Part shown: positions 36,001-46,200 of the stretch, piece by piece
How positions within the stretch are numbered: the first letter of the stretch is position 1
Layout of the letters: each line of letters opens with the position of its first letter
Assembly: GCF_024679245.1 (NCBI RefSeq)
Contig: NC_090179.1
Location: 1,275,501-1,339,500, forward strand
Reading direction: 5' to 3'
Length of the DNA: 64,000 nucleotides
Source: Pseudorasbora parva
Taxonomy: Eukaryota; Chordata; Actinopteri; Cypriniformes; Gobionidae
Made by a program: the position numbers and the translations under genes
The notes under the pieces: model-generated
The model's database searches: none
Told to the model about the DNA's origin: nothing
Seen by the model: only the letters and a program-made list of their open reading frames with translations

Positions 36001-39000
36001 TATAATAATACCACACGCATACTAACACACTCTAGAGCACACTATAATAATACCACACCCATACTAACACACTCTAGAGCACACTATAATAATACCACAC
36101 CCATACTAACACACTCTAGAGCACACTATAATAATACCACACCCATACTAACACACTCTAGAGCACACTATAATAATACCACACCCATACTAACACACTC
36201 TAGAGCACACTATAATAATACCACACCCATACTAACACACTCTAGAGCACACTATAATAATACCACACCCATACTAACACACTCTAGAGCACACTATAAT
36301 AATACCACACACATACTAACACACTCTAGAGCACACTATAATAATACCACACCCATACTAACACACTCTAGAGCACACTATAATAATACCACACCCATAC
36401 TAACACACTCTAGAGCACACTATAATAATACCACACCCATACTAACACACTCTAGAGCACACTATAATAATACCACACGCATACTAACACACTCTAGAGC
36501 ACACTATAATAATACCACACGCATACTAACACACTCTAGAGCACACTATAATAATACCACACCCATACTAACACACTCTAGAGCACACTATAATAATACC
36601 ACACACATACTAACACACTCTAGAGCACACTATAATAATACCACACCCACACTAACACACTCTAGAGCACACTATAATAATACCACACGCATACTAACAC
36701 ACTCTAGAGCACACTATAATAATACCACACACATACTAACACACTCTAGAGCACACTATAATAATACCACACGCATACTAACACACTCTAGAGCACACTA
36801 TAATAATACCACACGCATACTAACACACTCTAGAGCACACTATAATAATACCACACACATACTAACACACTCTAGAGCACACTATAATAATACCACACAC
36901 ACACTAACACACTCTAGAGCACACTATAATAATACCACACGCATACTAACACACTCTAGAGCACACTATAATAATACCACACGCACACTAACACACTCTA
37001 GAGCACACTATAATAATACCACACGCATACTAACACACTCTAGAGCACACTATAATAATACCACACGCATACTAACACACTCTAGAGCACACTATAATAA
37101 TACCACACCCATACTAACACACTCTAGAGCACACTATAATAATACCACACGCATACTAACACACTCTAGAGCACACTATAATAATACCACACGCATACTA
37201 ACACACTCTAGAGCACACTATAATAATACCACACACATACTAACACACTCTAGAGCACACTATAATAATACCACACCCATACTAACACACTCTAGAGCAC
37301 ACTATAATAATACCACACGCATACTAACACACTCTAGAGCACACTATAATAATACCACACCCATACTAACACACTCTAGAGCACACTATAATAATACCAC
37401 ACCCATACTAACACACTCTAGAGCACACTATAATAATACCACACCCATACTAACACACTCTAGAGCACACTATAATAATACCACACGCATACTAACACAC
37501 TCTAGAGCACACTATAATAATACCACACCCATACTAACACACTCTAGAGCACACTATAATAATACCACACGCATACTAACACACTCTAGAGCACACTATA
37601 ATAATACCACACACATACTAACACACTCTAGAGCACACTATAATAATACCACACACACACTAACACACTCTAGAGCACACTATAATAATACCACACCCAT
37701 ACTAACACACTCTAGAGCACACTATAATAATACCACACACATACTAACACACTCTAGAGCACACTATAATAATACCACACCCATACTAACACACTCTAGA
37801 GCACACTATAATAATACCACACACATACTAACACACTCTAGAGCACACTATAATAATACCACACCCATACTGACACACTCTAGAGCACACTATAATAATA
37901 CCACACGCATACTAACACACTCTAGAGCACACTATAATAATACCACACCCATACTAACACACTCTAGAGCACACTATAATAATACCACACCCATACTAAC
38001 ACACTCTAGAGCACACTATAATAATACCACACCCATACTAACACACTCTAGAGCACACTATAATAATACCACACGCATACTAACACACTCTAGAGCACAC
38101 TATAATAATACCACACGCATACTAACACACTCTAGAGCACACTATAATAATACCACACCCATACTAACACACTCTAGAGCACACTATAATAATACCACAC
38201 ACATACTAACACACTCTAGAGCACACTATAATAATACCACACCCACACTAACACACTCTAGAGCACACTATAATAATACCACACGCATACTAACACACTC
38301 TAGAGCACACTATAATAATACCACACACATACTAACACACTCTAGAGCACACTATAATAATACCACACGCATACTAACACACTCTAGAGCACACTATAAT
38401 AATACCACACGCATACTAACACACTCTAGAGCACACTATAATAATACCACACACATACTAACACACTCTAGAGCACACTATAATAATACCACACACACAC
38501 TAACACACTCTAGAGCACACTATAATAATACCACACGCATACTAACACACTCTAGAGCACACTATAATAATACCACACGCACACTAACACACTCTAGAGC
38601 ACACTATAATAATACCACACGCATACTAACACACTCTAGAGCACACTATAATAATACCACACGCATACTAACACACTCTAGAGCACACTATAATAATACC
38701 ACACCCATACTAACACACTCTAGAGCACACTATAATAATACCACACGCATACTAACACACTCTAGAGCACACTATAATAATACCACACGCATACTAACAC
38801 ACTCTAGAGCACACTATAATAATACCACACACATACTAACACACTCTAGAGCACACTATAATAATACCACACCCATACTAACACACTCTAGAGCACACTA
38901 TAATAATACCACACGCATACTAACACACTCTAGAGCACACTATAATAATACCACACCCATACTAACACACTCTAGAGCACACTATAATAATACCACACCC

Positions 39001-40610
39001 ATACTAACACACTCTAGAGCACACTATAATAATACCACACCCATACTAACACACTCTAGAGCACACTATAATAATACCACACGCATACTAACACACTCTA
39101 GAGCACACTATAATAATACCACACCCATACTAACACACTCTAGAGCACACTATAATAATACCACACGCATACTAACACACTCTAGAGCACACTATAATAA
39201 TACCACACACATACTAACACACTCTAGAGCACACTATAATAATACCACACACACACTAACACACTCTAGAGCACACTATAATAATACCACACCCATACTA
39301 ACACACTCTAGAGCACACTATAATAATACCACACACATACTAACACACTCTAGAGCACACTATAATAATACCACACCCATACTAACACACTCTAGAGCAC
39401 ACTATAATAATACCACACACATACTAACACACTCTAGAGCACACTATAATAATACCACACCCATACTGACACACTCTAGAGCACACTATAATAATACCAC
39501 ACGCATACTGACACACTCTAGAGCACACTATAATAATACCACACACATACTGACACACTCTAGAGCACACTATAATAATACCACACACATACTGACACAC
39601 TCTAGAGCACACTATAATAATACCACACACATACTAACACACTCTAGAGCACACTATAATAATACCACACACATACTAACACACTCTAGAGCACACTATA
39701 ATAATACCACACACATACTAACACACTCTAGAGCACACTATAATAATACCACACACATACTAACACACTCTAGAGCACACTATAATAATACCACACACAT
39801 ACTAACACACTCTAGAGCACACTATAATAATACCACACACATACTGACACACTCTAGAGCACACTATAATAATACCACACGCATACTAACACACTCTAGA
39901 GCACACTATAATAATACCACACCCATACTAACACACTCTAGAGCACACTATAATAATACCACACCCATACTAACACACTCTAGAGCACACTATAATAATA
40001 CCACACACATACTAACACACTCTAGAGCACACTATAATAATACCACACCCATACTGACACACTCTAGAGCACACTATAATAATACCACACGCATACTAAC
40101 ACACTCTAGAGCACACTATAATAATACCACACACATACTGACACACTCTAGAGCACACTATAATAATACCACACACATACTGACACACTCTAGAGCACAC
40201 TATAATAATACCACACCCATACTAACACACTCTAGAGCACACTATAATAATACCACACACATACTAACACACTCTAGAGCACACTATAATAATACCACAC
40301 CCATATCCAGGGTAATGAAGGCAAACTGTAAGATGAACTGAATTCATTGTGCTTCTGACTGTCACACAACATTTATAATGTGAAATAAAGCGTTCCAGTG
40401 TTTAAGGAACATTTGGTTTGTAAGCTGAAATTTTGTTCCACATACCTGCGGTCTCAATTTAGGGTTTATATGCTAAACAGTAACATGATCTGTCATCTGT
40501 GTGTGTAATGAATGACTATAATAACACAAAATTCTGCTTGATTTGAAGTGCTTGGGAGCATCCGGTGCGGCCACTGAAGGAAAGTTACCTCAGGTGAGTC
40601 CTCTCACACA

Positions 40611-40648
<38 letters not shown>

Positions 40649-40746
40649 TGACATTCGCATATTTGCTCACACACCACTGTGGCTAGTGGTTTTCACATCT
40701 TTTTCACTGGCCATAATTTTGACATTGATAGCATGGGGAAAAAATG

Positions 40747-40812
<66 letters not shown>

Positions 40813-42049
40813 TTTTTATTTTTTATTATTTCATAATTTTTGGCTGCTATCAGTTTAAGACATGAAGCGCAGATCCATTATACTGTTACAAATGCGCTTT
40901 CGTTCTTTCTCTGTTTACGTTCACTTTAAACACAGCCCAGACAGCTATAGTACCGGCCCACATCCGGTACGCGTTGAAGCCACATGGATCTGAGCCAACA
41001 CTATGCTGCTGTCTGGAATACACCCCAAGACCTTATTCTGTGGATTTGACTGTTTAAGCTCAATAAGCAGTGAAAACCAACTCAATTTAGTGCTAAGAGG
41101 CGGCTTTATGTGTGCTTTTGGTGCAAGCACAAAATCTGTTGGAATGGGTCAAATTATGTCCAATACGCACAATCCAAAAGAGAAATGCAAGCCCTATAAC
41201 AGCCACAATATTTATCCGAAGCAAATAAAGCGAGTGAGTGAGTGGAGGCGGGATTGTGTGTCACTCGCTGCCTGAGAGATGAGAGAGAGAAAGAGACGCT
41301 GGGATTGTATTCTGCAGGAATCCTGACAGAAATATAGAGTCGGCCCAGATCTGGAACATCTGGATTCAACGCGTACCAGATGTGGGCCGGATCTGGGCCG
41401 ACTCTATGATGCCGTCTGGGAAATGAGTATATGTTTTAGGTATTTCGGTATTAATATGTTGCGAAAACATTACATTGTACATTTTATTTCAGACGTATAA
41501 AAGACTAGAATTAAAAAATGTATACACTGCACTAAATGCTCCTCTTACTCAGTCATGTTGTCTTGTTTCCAGTCTAAATATCTAACAATCCTTAACTCAA
41601 GATGCATTTACTAGATCAGTAAAACCACATTAGATATTTGTTCTTGTTTTGTTGAAGATCAAATCTAACTGAAGTGAGTTTTTGCTTAAAACAGGCAAAA
41701 TGATCTGCCAATGGGGTGAGAAAGATAATCTGATTTCTGATTGAAATCTTGTCTCTTGTTTCCGTCCCGAACAGAAATCAGATTATTTCCCTCACCCCAT
41801 TGGCAGATCATTTTGCCTGTTTTAAGCAAAAACTCCCTTCAGTTAGATTTGATCTTCAACAAAACAAGAACAAATATCTAATGTGGTTTTACTGATCTAG
41901 TAATTGCATCTTGATTTAAGAACTGTTAGATATTTAGACTGGAAACAAGACAACATGACTGAGGAAGAGGAGCATTTAGTGCAGTGCAGCCTAAACTGCA
42001 CCCGCCAAAGTGGCTTGTAGGAGTGACTGCGTTACACACCACTGCTGAC

Positions 42050-42140
<91 letters not shown>

Positions 42141-42380
42141 TTCATGTCAAACCCTGGATGCACTCGCCCATGTCGAAACAAATACGAAGAGCATTGTTTG
42201 CAGTGTAGCCTATATGGTATATAATGTGCTCCTGTGCTCTGTGTGCAGTGGCTCGTCTGGAGTGGCTCATCCTTCGATGACCGTCTGTCTCTGTGCAAAA
42301 CACTGAAGGGCTTCCACGTGCGGGCCATCACCATCAACAGAGCGCTCGCACACATCGCCGCCGGAGACCACAGGAAGTGA
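20582..42380 (+). CDS. il12a: il12a, interleukin-12 subunit alpha (p35), complete
   Basis: Seven coding exons (20582-20591, 27501-27619, 32880-32993, 33476-33517, 33599-33718, 40549-40593, 42249-42380) join in frame with GT-AG introns to give 193 codons plus a stop. The N-terminus MKIYAVFFVVVALATGSPVP is a signal peptide. The mature chain has the p35 landmarks: FNCTDLEAQM and TASVCLP (helix A-B cysteines), AECVRNITGDLHYYDLLLNS (helix B, like the mammalian CLSSIYEDLKMY segment), and LCKTLKGFHVRAITINRALA (helix D, like LCILLHAFRIRAVTIDRV). There are N-glycosylation sequons at NLS, NCT and NIT. p35 is a four-helix cytokine secreted as a heterodimer with p40 (IL-12) or EBI3 (IL-35) and drives Th1/IFN-gamma responses. 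Position next to schip1 agrees with vertebrate synteny. The intron sizes (up to 6.9 kb) come from transposons and a minisatellite. Confidence 0.94.
20670..20757. mobile_element. Palindromic MITE tip cut by a larger element
   Basis: CACTGCACTAAATGCTCTTC through GATGCATTTACT is the left tip of the foldback family. It stops exactly where the long-TIR element begins (20758). After that element, GAGCATTTTTTATGC at 27410 resembles the right MITE tip, so insertion into a MITE with loss of the rest is plausible. Confidence 0.7.
22681..23893. mobile_element. ACTGTAAAAT-ended DNA element inside the LINE
   Basis: It begins ACACTGTAAAATGTG and ends inverted with GGATTTTACAGTAT. LINE-derived sequence lies on both sides. 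It contains homopolymer T runs at 23672-23720 and no recognisable transposase, so it is probably non-autonomous. Similar ends occur in the shorter element at 27745-28137. Confidence 0.7.
23956..25480 (-). pseudogene. LINE reverse transcriptase remnant
   Basis: Successive minus-strand frames 25480-25286, 25398-24661, 24674-24459 and 24462-23956 carry LDQIYLDLAKGGFIRSRTKW, GKAPGIDGLTVDF, ISLIAKPDKDPHFIENWRPI, SLLTIDYKFITLVFANRL, then VGQGCPISPFLFLLVVELLS, and a C-terminal part with SVKYLGIQ. These are standard non-LTR RT motifs. At least three frame changes and a missing palm Asp pair show it is dead. Confidence 0.88.
25478..26530. mobile_element. AT-rich element with about 300-bp inverted repeats
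   Basis: The left end TCAAAATGAAATAATTAAAT and the following ACCAGTTTATTCTG are mirrored at the right end (CAGAATAAACTG-like, then TAATTATTTCATTTTGAG). The inverted similarity continues inward: CATTTACGAACTTGACACC against the inverse of GGCGTCATTCGTAAATG, and ATCATGCATTTCCAAAGC against the inverse of GCTTTGGAAATGCATGAT. It splits the LINE between its endonuclease and RT parts. No coding capacity was seen. Confidence 0.85.
26619..27177 (-). pseudogene. LINE endonuclease remnant
   Basis: Frames 27177-26950 and 27002-26619 encode the C-terminal half of an AP-type endonuclease: SGDLNECLD (GDFN-like), then RIDLFLISS and APLTDHKLISLTL (the SDH-type catalytic motif with Thr). They overlap with a frameshift at about 26980. 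Confidence 0.8.
27471..27498 (+). repeat. (TG)14 tract forming the il12a exon 2 acceptor
   Basis: An uninterrupted GT dinucleotide run leads directly into TAG/AC at the splice acceptor. There is no conventional C/T-rich tract. Confidence 0.95.
27501..27619 (+). CDS. il12a: il12a coding exon 2: signal peptide and helix A
   Basis: The acceptor is TGTGTAG and the donor GAGAAG/GTACGT. It encodes YAVFFVVVALATGSPVPLS (the rest of the signal peptide and its cleavage region) and then CTTAARSLLSNLSHIMEK, an amphipathic helix A with an NLS glycosylation sequon. It ends in phase 0. Confidence 0.92.
27745..28137. mobile_element. Short DNA element with CACTATAAAAAAAT ends
   Basis: The left end ACACTATAAAAAAATATA and right end CATTTTTTTACAGTATAG are imperfect inverted repeats. 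Its interior (GGCATGTTTCACTGCGTCAT, AGGCAACCAGGTAA) matches parts of 32580-32815 and 55240-55400, so it is a dispersed family. No coding capacity. Confidence 0.65.
28238..28662. mobile_element. Palindromic MITE, tandem with the next copy
   Basis: CACTGCAAAACACGCTTTTC to AATACTA. The right tip is cut off and the next MITE copy starts immediately at about 28664 (CACTGCAAAACAATGCTTCT). Confidence 0.8.
30000..30812 (+). pseudogene. DIRS reverse transcriptase remnant
   Basis: The frame contains VTIDLKEAYFHISI (the palm Asp motif), RFAFGGEAYQYRVLPFGLAL and NHIDTWLIL, where the expected YIDDW core has lost its second Asp. It then jumps to LLLIAPFWPGQVWLSDIVSL and GPPWEIPVRRDLLS, which in DIRS elements lie well beyond RNase H. 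A large internal deletion is indicated. The catalytic change makes it inactive. Confidence 0.85.
31038..31704 (+). pseudogene. DIRS tyrosine recombinase remnant
   Basis: The frame at 31038-31343 includes LKTVFLLAISSLKRIGDLQA (first catalytic Arg region). After frameshifts near 31300 and 31505, the frame from about 31530 reads KIRVHSTRGMAASMALVSG, with HxxR. It continues GWSSPHIFVRCYNLDVAS, with the nucleophilic Tyr before the stop near 31700. These residues (R, HxxR, Y) define the DIRS recombinase used instead of an integrase. The frameshifts make it a pseudogene. Confidence 0.85.
32409..32571. mobile_element. Small GGTAACACTTTA-ended MITE
   Basis: It starts GGTAACACTTTACAACAAGG and ends TTGTATAAAGTGTTC, imperfectly inverted. 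The ends resemble those of the 20758-27409 element, so it may be a short relative. Confidence 0.65.
32880..32993 (+). CDS. il12a: il12a coding exon 3
   Basis: A (TG)n tract (32838-32864) precedes a tandem NAGNAG acceptor (CGCAGCAG/GGG). Use of the upstream AG would add one Gln. The exon encodes FNCTDLEAQMIPHTQTASVC and LPTAADN, with two cysteines and an NCT sequon, and matches the p35 helix A-B region. The donor is AAT/GTGAGT. A (CA)n tract begins 9 bp into the next intron. Confidence 0.92.
33377..33400 (+). repeat. G-rich telomere-like motif in il12a intron 3
   Basis: GGGTAGGTTTAGGGGTAGGG has four G-runs and resembles degenerate TTAGGG repeats. It could form a G-quadruplex in DNA or pre-mRNA about 75 nt upstream of exon 4. 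Confidence 0.6.
33476..33517 (+). CDS. il12a: il12a coding exon 4
   Basis: A 42-bp exon with acceptor GATTTCAG and donor AGCGCG/GTGAGT. It encodes STSCSNHRSSSFSA, comparable to the Ser/Cys-rich loop segment of mammalian p35. Phase 0 on both sides. Confidence 0.88.
33599..33718 (+). CDS. il12a: il12a coding exon 5 (helix B)
   Basis: The acceptor is TTCTTCCCAG and the donor AAGCAG/GTGACC. It encodes AECVRNITGDLHYYDLLLNS and then VSDLSPVITATKHLKQ, with a conserved Cys and an NIT sequon. The following intron becomes minisatellite only about 15 bp after the donor. Confidence 0.92.
33735..40309. repeat. 42-bp minisatellite, about 156 copies, il12a intron 5
   Basis: The unit is ATAATACCACACNCATACTA followed by ACACACTCTAGAGCACACTATA. 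It repeats over 6.6 kb with one 39-bp unit near 34405. Variation is confined mainly to the base after CACAC (A, C or G), the CATACT/CACACT position and TAAC/TGAC. The order of variants shows long higher-order duplications (see findings). The unit contains no GT on the sense strand and always keeps CTAAC or CTGAC. Confidence 0.98.
40549..40593 (+). CDS. il12a: il12a coding exon 6
   Basis: A 45-bp exon with acceptor TTGATTTGAAG and donor CCTCAG/GTGAGT. It encodes CLGASGAATEGKLPQ in frame with its neighbours. It matches the poorly conserved loop before helix D, so it rests mainly on splice sites and frame. A (CA)n run starts about 18 bp after the donor. Confidence 0.8.
40611..40808. repeat. (CA)n and (TA)n microsatellites
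   Basis: A (CA)17 run lies at 40611-40644. An (AT)n run of about 56 bp lies at 40751-40808, followed by T-rich sequence. Confidence 0.95.
40936..41420. mobile_element. MITE with CCCAGACRGC ends
   Basis: The left end CCCAGACAGC and right end GCCGTCTGGG are inverted. Near both ends lie GGCCCACATCCGGTACGCGT and its inverse-like counterpart ACGCGTACCAGATGTGGGCC. A fragment of the same family (CCCAGACAGTAACATAGTGT) lies at 54113-54170, and a short piece (CCCGGATCTGGGCCGG) at 27654. No coding sequence. Confidence 0.75.
41526..41987. mobile_element. Palindromic MITE, complete copy
   Basis: CACTGCACTAAATGCTCCTC to GAGCATTTAGTGCAGTG, arms about 220 bp with a short unpaired centre. It lies in il12a intron 6. 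Confidence 0.88.
42049..42136. repeat. (CA)n microsatellite
   Basis: An (AC)n run of about 88 bp with three AAAC interruptions, 112 bp upstream of the last il12a exon. Confidence 0.95.
42249..42380 (+). CDS. il12a: il12a coding exon 7 (helix D and stop)
   Basis: The acceptor is CTCTGTGTGCAG. The exon encodes WLVWSGSSFDDRLSLCKTLK followed by GFHVRAITINRALAHIAAGD and a basic tail ending in TGA. It matches the C-terminal helix of p35, which contacts the p40 partner. In mammals the Arg in this helix is central to that contact; that role here is inference. Confidence 0.94.
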   Translation, partial: WLVWSGSSFDDRLSLCKTLKGFHVRAITINRALAHIAAGDHRK

Positions 42381-42447
42381 TGTCACTCACTACACACAGT
42401 GCATGACACTCATATATAAGCTAGAGGACCAGAGGATCAGCTCCATG

Positions 42448-42545
42448 CTAAATATTTATGTTTAATATTCAATCTATTTAAATTATTTATTGACATTCGT
42501 GTAATACATTATTTATTATTTTTAACTATTTATTAAAACATTTGT
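42448..42545 (+). promoter_or_regulatory. il12a AU-rich 3' UTR element
   Basis: Several ATTTA pentamers lie within 90 bp (ATATTTATG, CTATTTAAATTATTTATTG, TTATTTATTATT, CTATTTATT), followed by ATTAAA at about 42533. Clustered AUUUA motifs are established destabilising elements of cytokine mRNAs. ATTAAA may serve as the polyadenylation signal. Confidence 0.7.
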
Positions 42546-43131
42546 ATAACAAAAAAAATGTCTTTTGTGTGTTTGTGTGCATGACACATCTTGAAGATAT
42601 ATCAATATATAACTTGGGGGGGTTAAAAATGAAAGCTGCAAAGTCCTTTCATTCACTCTTATGATTTATTCATCTAAAGAAAGGTCACCCAAGGTAAATT
42701 CAACTCCACCAAAATAAAGCGACTCCCCTGAGAAAGTGCGGATTTGACTGACAAACATTTCATTTGACAAAGAGGAGCCTTTAAGGAGCTGTTTGCTGCA
42801 ATATCCTTAACTAGTGTCACATGACGTTCAAGTGTGTGTGTTCTTCATGAATATCATGATATTACTATATGCTACGGCAACATTAGTCCATAACGTCTGC
42901 ACCTGAGAGCAAAACATCAAGACACCAATGCGGAGCATCATGGCTCATAATTCAATCCTTTGGAAAACACATTAAAATATGTACAACATCTAAAAAAATG
43001 TACACCTGTCAGAAGTAAAGAGCCGTCCAGAAGTAGTAAGGGTGTGAAGTACACACAGAGCTCACTTTAGCACCAGAGCCTTATCTTCATGGCTCTCCAA
43101 CAGGGGTTGAAAAGATATTTCTGACAGTTCA

Positions 43132-43213
43132 TCACGGCCTGAAGACCGGCAGACGGGTGGAGAGATGAGGGCCGTCTCTCAGCATCATGTAGCTGAAGTG
43201 TTTTGTAGTATCT
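43132..43213 (-). CDS. FIIND-DD gene, probable terminal exon
   Basis: A strong acceptor (TTTTTTTCCAG) precedes 43213. In the frame implied by the 46326 donor it encodes [20 protein letters not shown] and then LPVFRP before TGA. The alternative donor gives a nine-residue tail. An AATAAA on the minus strand at 42665-42670 could end the transcript, about 120 bp from the il12a end. It is supported by splice signals and frame only. Confidence 0.5.
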
Positions 43214-46200
43214 CTGGAAAAAAACAATGGGACAGAGACACATCCACATTAAAACATTTGTCAGAAACAAATACTAGTTTTTCTGACTTACACCGATCAG
43301 GCATAACATTATGACAGGTGAAGTGGATAACACTGATTATGTCTTCATCATGGCTCTTGTAAGTGGGTGGGATATATTAGACAGCATGTGAACATTTTAT
43401 CCCATTTTATCTCGTGGGGTCGTAAGGTATTTTTACGGCCAATGGGCGGCCGAGGCTCAGTGATGCACGTGGGGAGCGAAGGCTGGCCCGTGAGGTCCGA
43501 TCAAACAGACGAGCTACTGGAGCTCAAACTGCTCCAGAAGTTAATGCTGGTTCTGATAGAAAGCTGTCAGCTGGCATAGCTGCTGACCAGTCAGGGTGAC
43601 CTCTGACCCCTGACCCCGCCGAAAGCACCAACAGTGGCCCGTGAGCATCAGAACTGGACCACGGAGCAATGGAAGAAGGTGGCCTGGTCTGAGGAATCAC
43701 GTGTTCTTCTACATCACGTGGATGGCTGGGTGTGTGTGAGGAACTCATGGCCCCAGGATGCACTATGGGAAGAAGGCGAGCCGGCGGAGGCAGTGTGATG
43801 CTTTGGCCAATTTTCTGCTGGGAAACCTTGGGTCCTCCATCCATGTGGATGTTACTTTGACACGCTCCACCTACCTAAGCATTGCTGAGACCATGTTCAG
43901 CCTTTCATGGAAACGGGTCTAGAGCAGTCCTTGCCTCGGCGGGTCAGGACTGATTGGGCAGCAAAAGGGGGACTAACACAATATTAGAACATAATGTTAT
44001 GCCTGATCGGTGTAAAGCTTTTAAATCACCCCTAGGTAGAAACTGTAATATGGCTTGATGACTGGAAACTATAACATTTCTGTATCATGCTAGCTACGAA
44101 AAAGTTTTGAAACAGCACAGAGGAAGCTGTTTCAGGCACACACTATTTCCCAGTTGATTTATCACAGCATATTAAGACAATTTAGTTTTTACAGTTTACT
44201 GAAATGAAAGTATTATCTAAATAAATATGGACCGATTTGACTATATTTCCACCATGCCTTTCAGAATATAAATAATCTAAATAAATCTGTAAAGTTTTAT
44301 TTACGTCTGTATTGTAATTGAAATTACAGGCAAAAAAAGACAGATAAATTGCAATCAAATAAACACTTCAGTATGTTTTAGATGTTTTCTTTCCTCAAAT
44401 CTTAAAGAAGACATGTTATGTAAGCCTAAAATCTCACAATGTGTCCAGTGCCTAAAAAAGTTTTTCCTAGTGGCGTCTTGCCCTAAAACAGGGAAAATGA
44501 TTGCTGAAATGGCAGGCGTCACATGACTGAGCGCCACATTTGAAGAAGTGGCCTTGATTCCCACACACAGCCAGCCGGGGGTTAGATTATTTCATGCCTT
44601 CAACCTTACGTACACTGTTAAAGAGTTGATTCTCACGCTAAACTTGGCCAAAGTTTCAAAGTTTCTGTGCCAAAAATACTACTTGCGGTTTCTCTATATT
44701 TCTCTATAGTTTCTGACGCTTTTTTTCCAACTGTGGCAAGTAAGTATGTCGTAATACGGGGCGGAAAATCCTTTATAGATGAACCGCTCATGAACCCTCA
44801 CCGGTTAAATGATGTTCGCTCAAACCAGCTCAGACATGACATTTATCTGGAGCTTACTATACTTTGTAGCCATTAAACAATGTTTTTTTTCTTTCATATT
44901 TATGTTTAAATGTTATAATATTATTTTAAAGTAAGTTTTGTTTTGTCGAAAGCCTTTCTTTAAAGTGAGTTTCATTTTGTATAAATTGTATCTTAATTTT
45001 AATAAAGGTTTCTTTGGCTAATTGCCTGGATTTAATAAATAAGAAGCAAATAGCAGACTATAATCGTGACAAGTCGCGGGAGCGAAACGGCTCCGTACAA
45101 ACGAGCTCTTCTGATTGGCTGAAATTCTCTGCTCTCTGCACAGGGCCTGCCACTGCCTCTCAGATGCACAAATCACTTTTGCTCCACATTTCATGTAGTA
45201 TACGCTGCAAAAGTGCATGGAACTTGTGATTTGAAGGCGGAAAAACTGCGCTCAATAGCAGCAGATTCAAGCAGCTGTAGTGATTGGACTTGTGATTGTG
45301 TAAGAAAAATATCCTAGAAAAGTAATGCATTTGTGACCAAATATCCTCCTACGAGTGTTCAACTCTCATTGCATGGATTCACATGTTAATTGGCGGATGT
45401 GCAAAATTTGTCCATTATGTCACATTTTAGATACGGGTGTGTGACGGCGTTATGTGAGCGTATGAGATTCTTCATGTGTGATTCGTAGAAGAGGATTTGT
45501 GCACCTGCAGGGAAGAATGTGTGAAGATGTAACTGTTGTTTTGTGTTTGTAAGAGAGAAAAGTTTACAACTCCTAAAATATTTGATATTGATACATATGT
45601 GTTGATATGCTCTACAGATACAAATTTAACTCTCACAAGTGTTCAGTTGTTTTGTGCCAAAAATACCCTTCTACATTAGGCTGTTTTTTTTATTTTTTAT
45701 ATGCCGTGTTATGTTGATGATCGCGTTATTATACATGTGTGTGAGCAATGCTTCTATCTCTTGTTTCTGCTTCTTTTTCAGCTGTGTTTTGATCAGGAGA
45801 TTCTGTACTAGAAGATGTGTAACAGCGCCCCCTACTGTATAACAGTGAAAACACAGAAAGCAGTGAGTAGTCGCTGACAGATATGGATTTTGTAATGGCT
45901 GGTATCATAAAGAGAGCATTGCGTTATATATCACACTGCAAAAATGCTCTTCTTACTCAGTATGTTTGTCTTGTTTCTAGTCCAAACATCTAAACATTCT
46001 TAAAACAAGAAGTATTCAAGCAAAAGGAATTCTCTTGTTTTGGGGAAAATACTCCAAATGAAGAGAGTTTTTGCTTAAAATAAGATAAATAATCTGCCAA
46101 TGGGGTGAGAAAAATAATCTTAATTCAAACAGAAAACGAGATTATAATATCTAATTTTTAGATATTTTGACTTAGAAACAAGACAAAAATACTAATTAAG

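Noticed and set aside
39424..39630. 68-codon minus-strand frame with 14-residue repeats (CGIIIVCSRVCQY)
   Set aside because: 42 bp equals 14 codons. The frame opens only where TAAC became TGAC, removing a stop on the minus strand. No coding evidence.
33735..40309. CRISPR-like array of regular repeats
   Set aside because: Units are contiguous with no unique spacers. It is a vertebrate intronic minisatellite.
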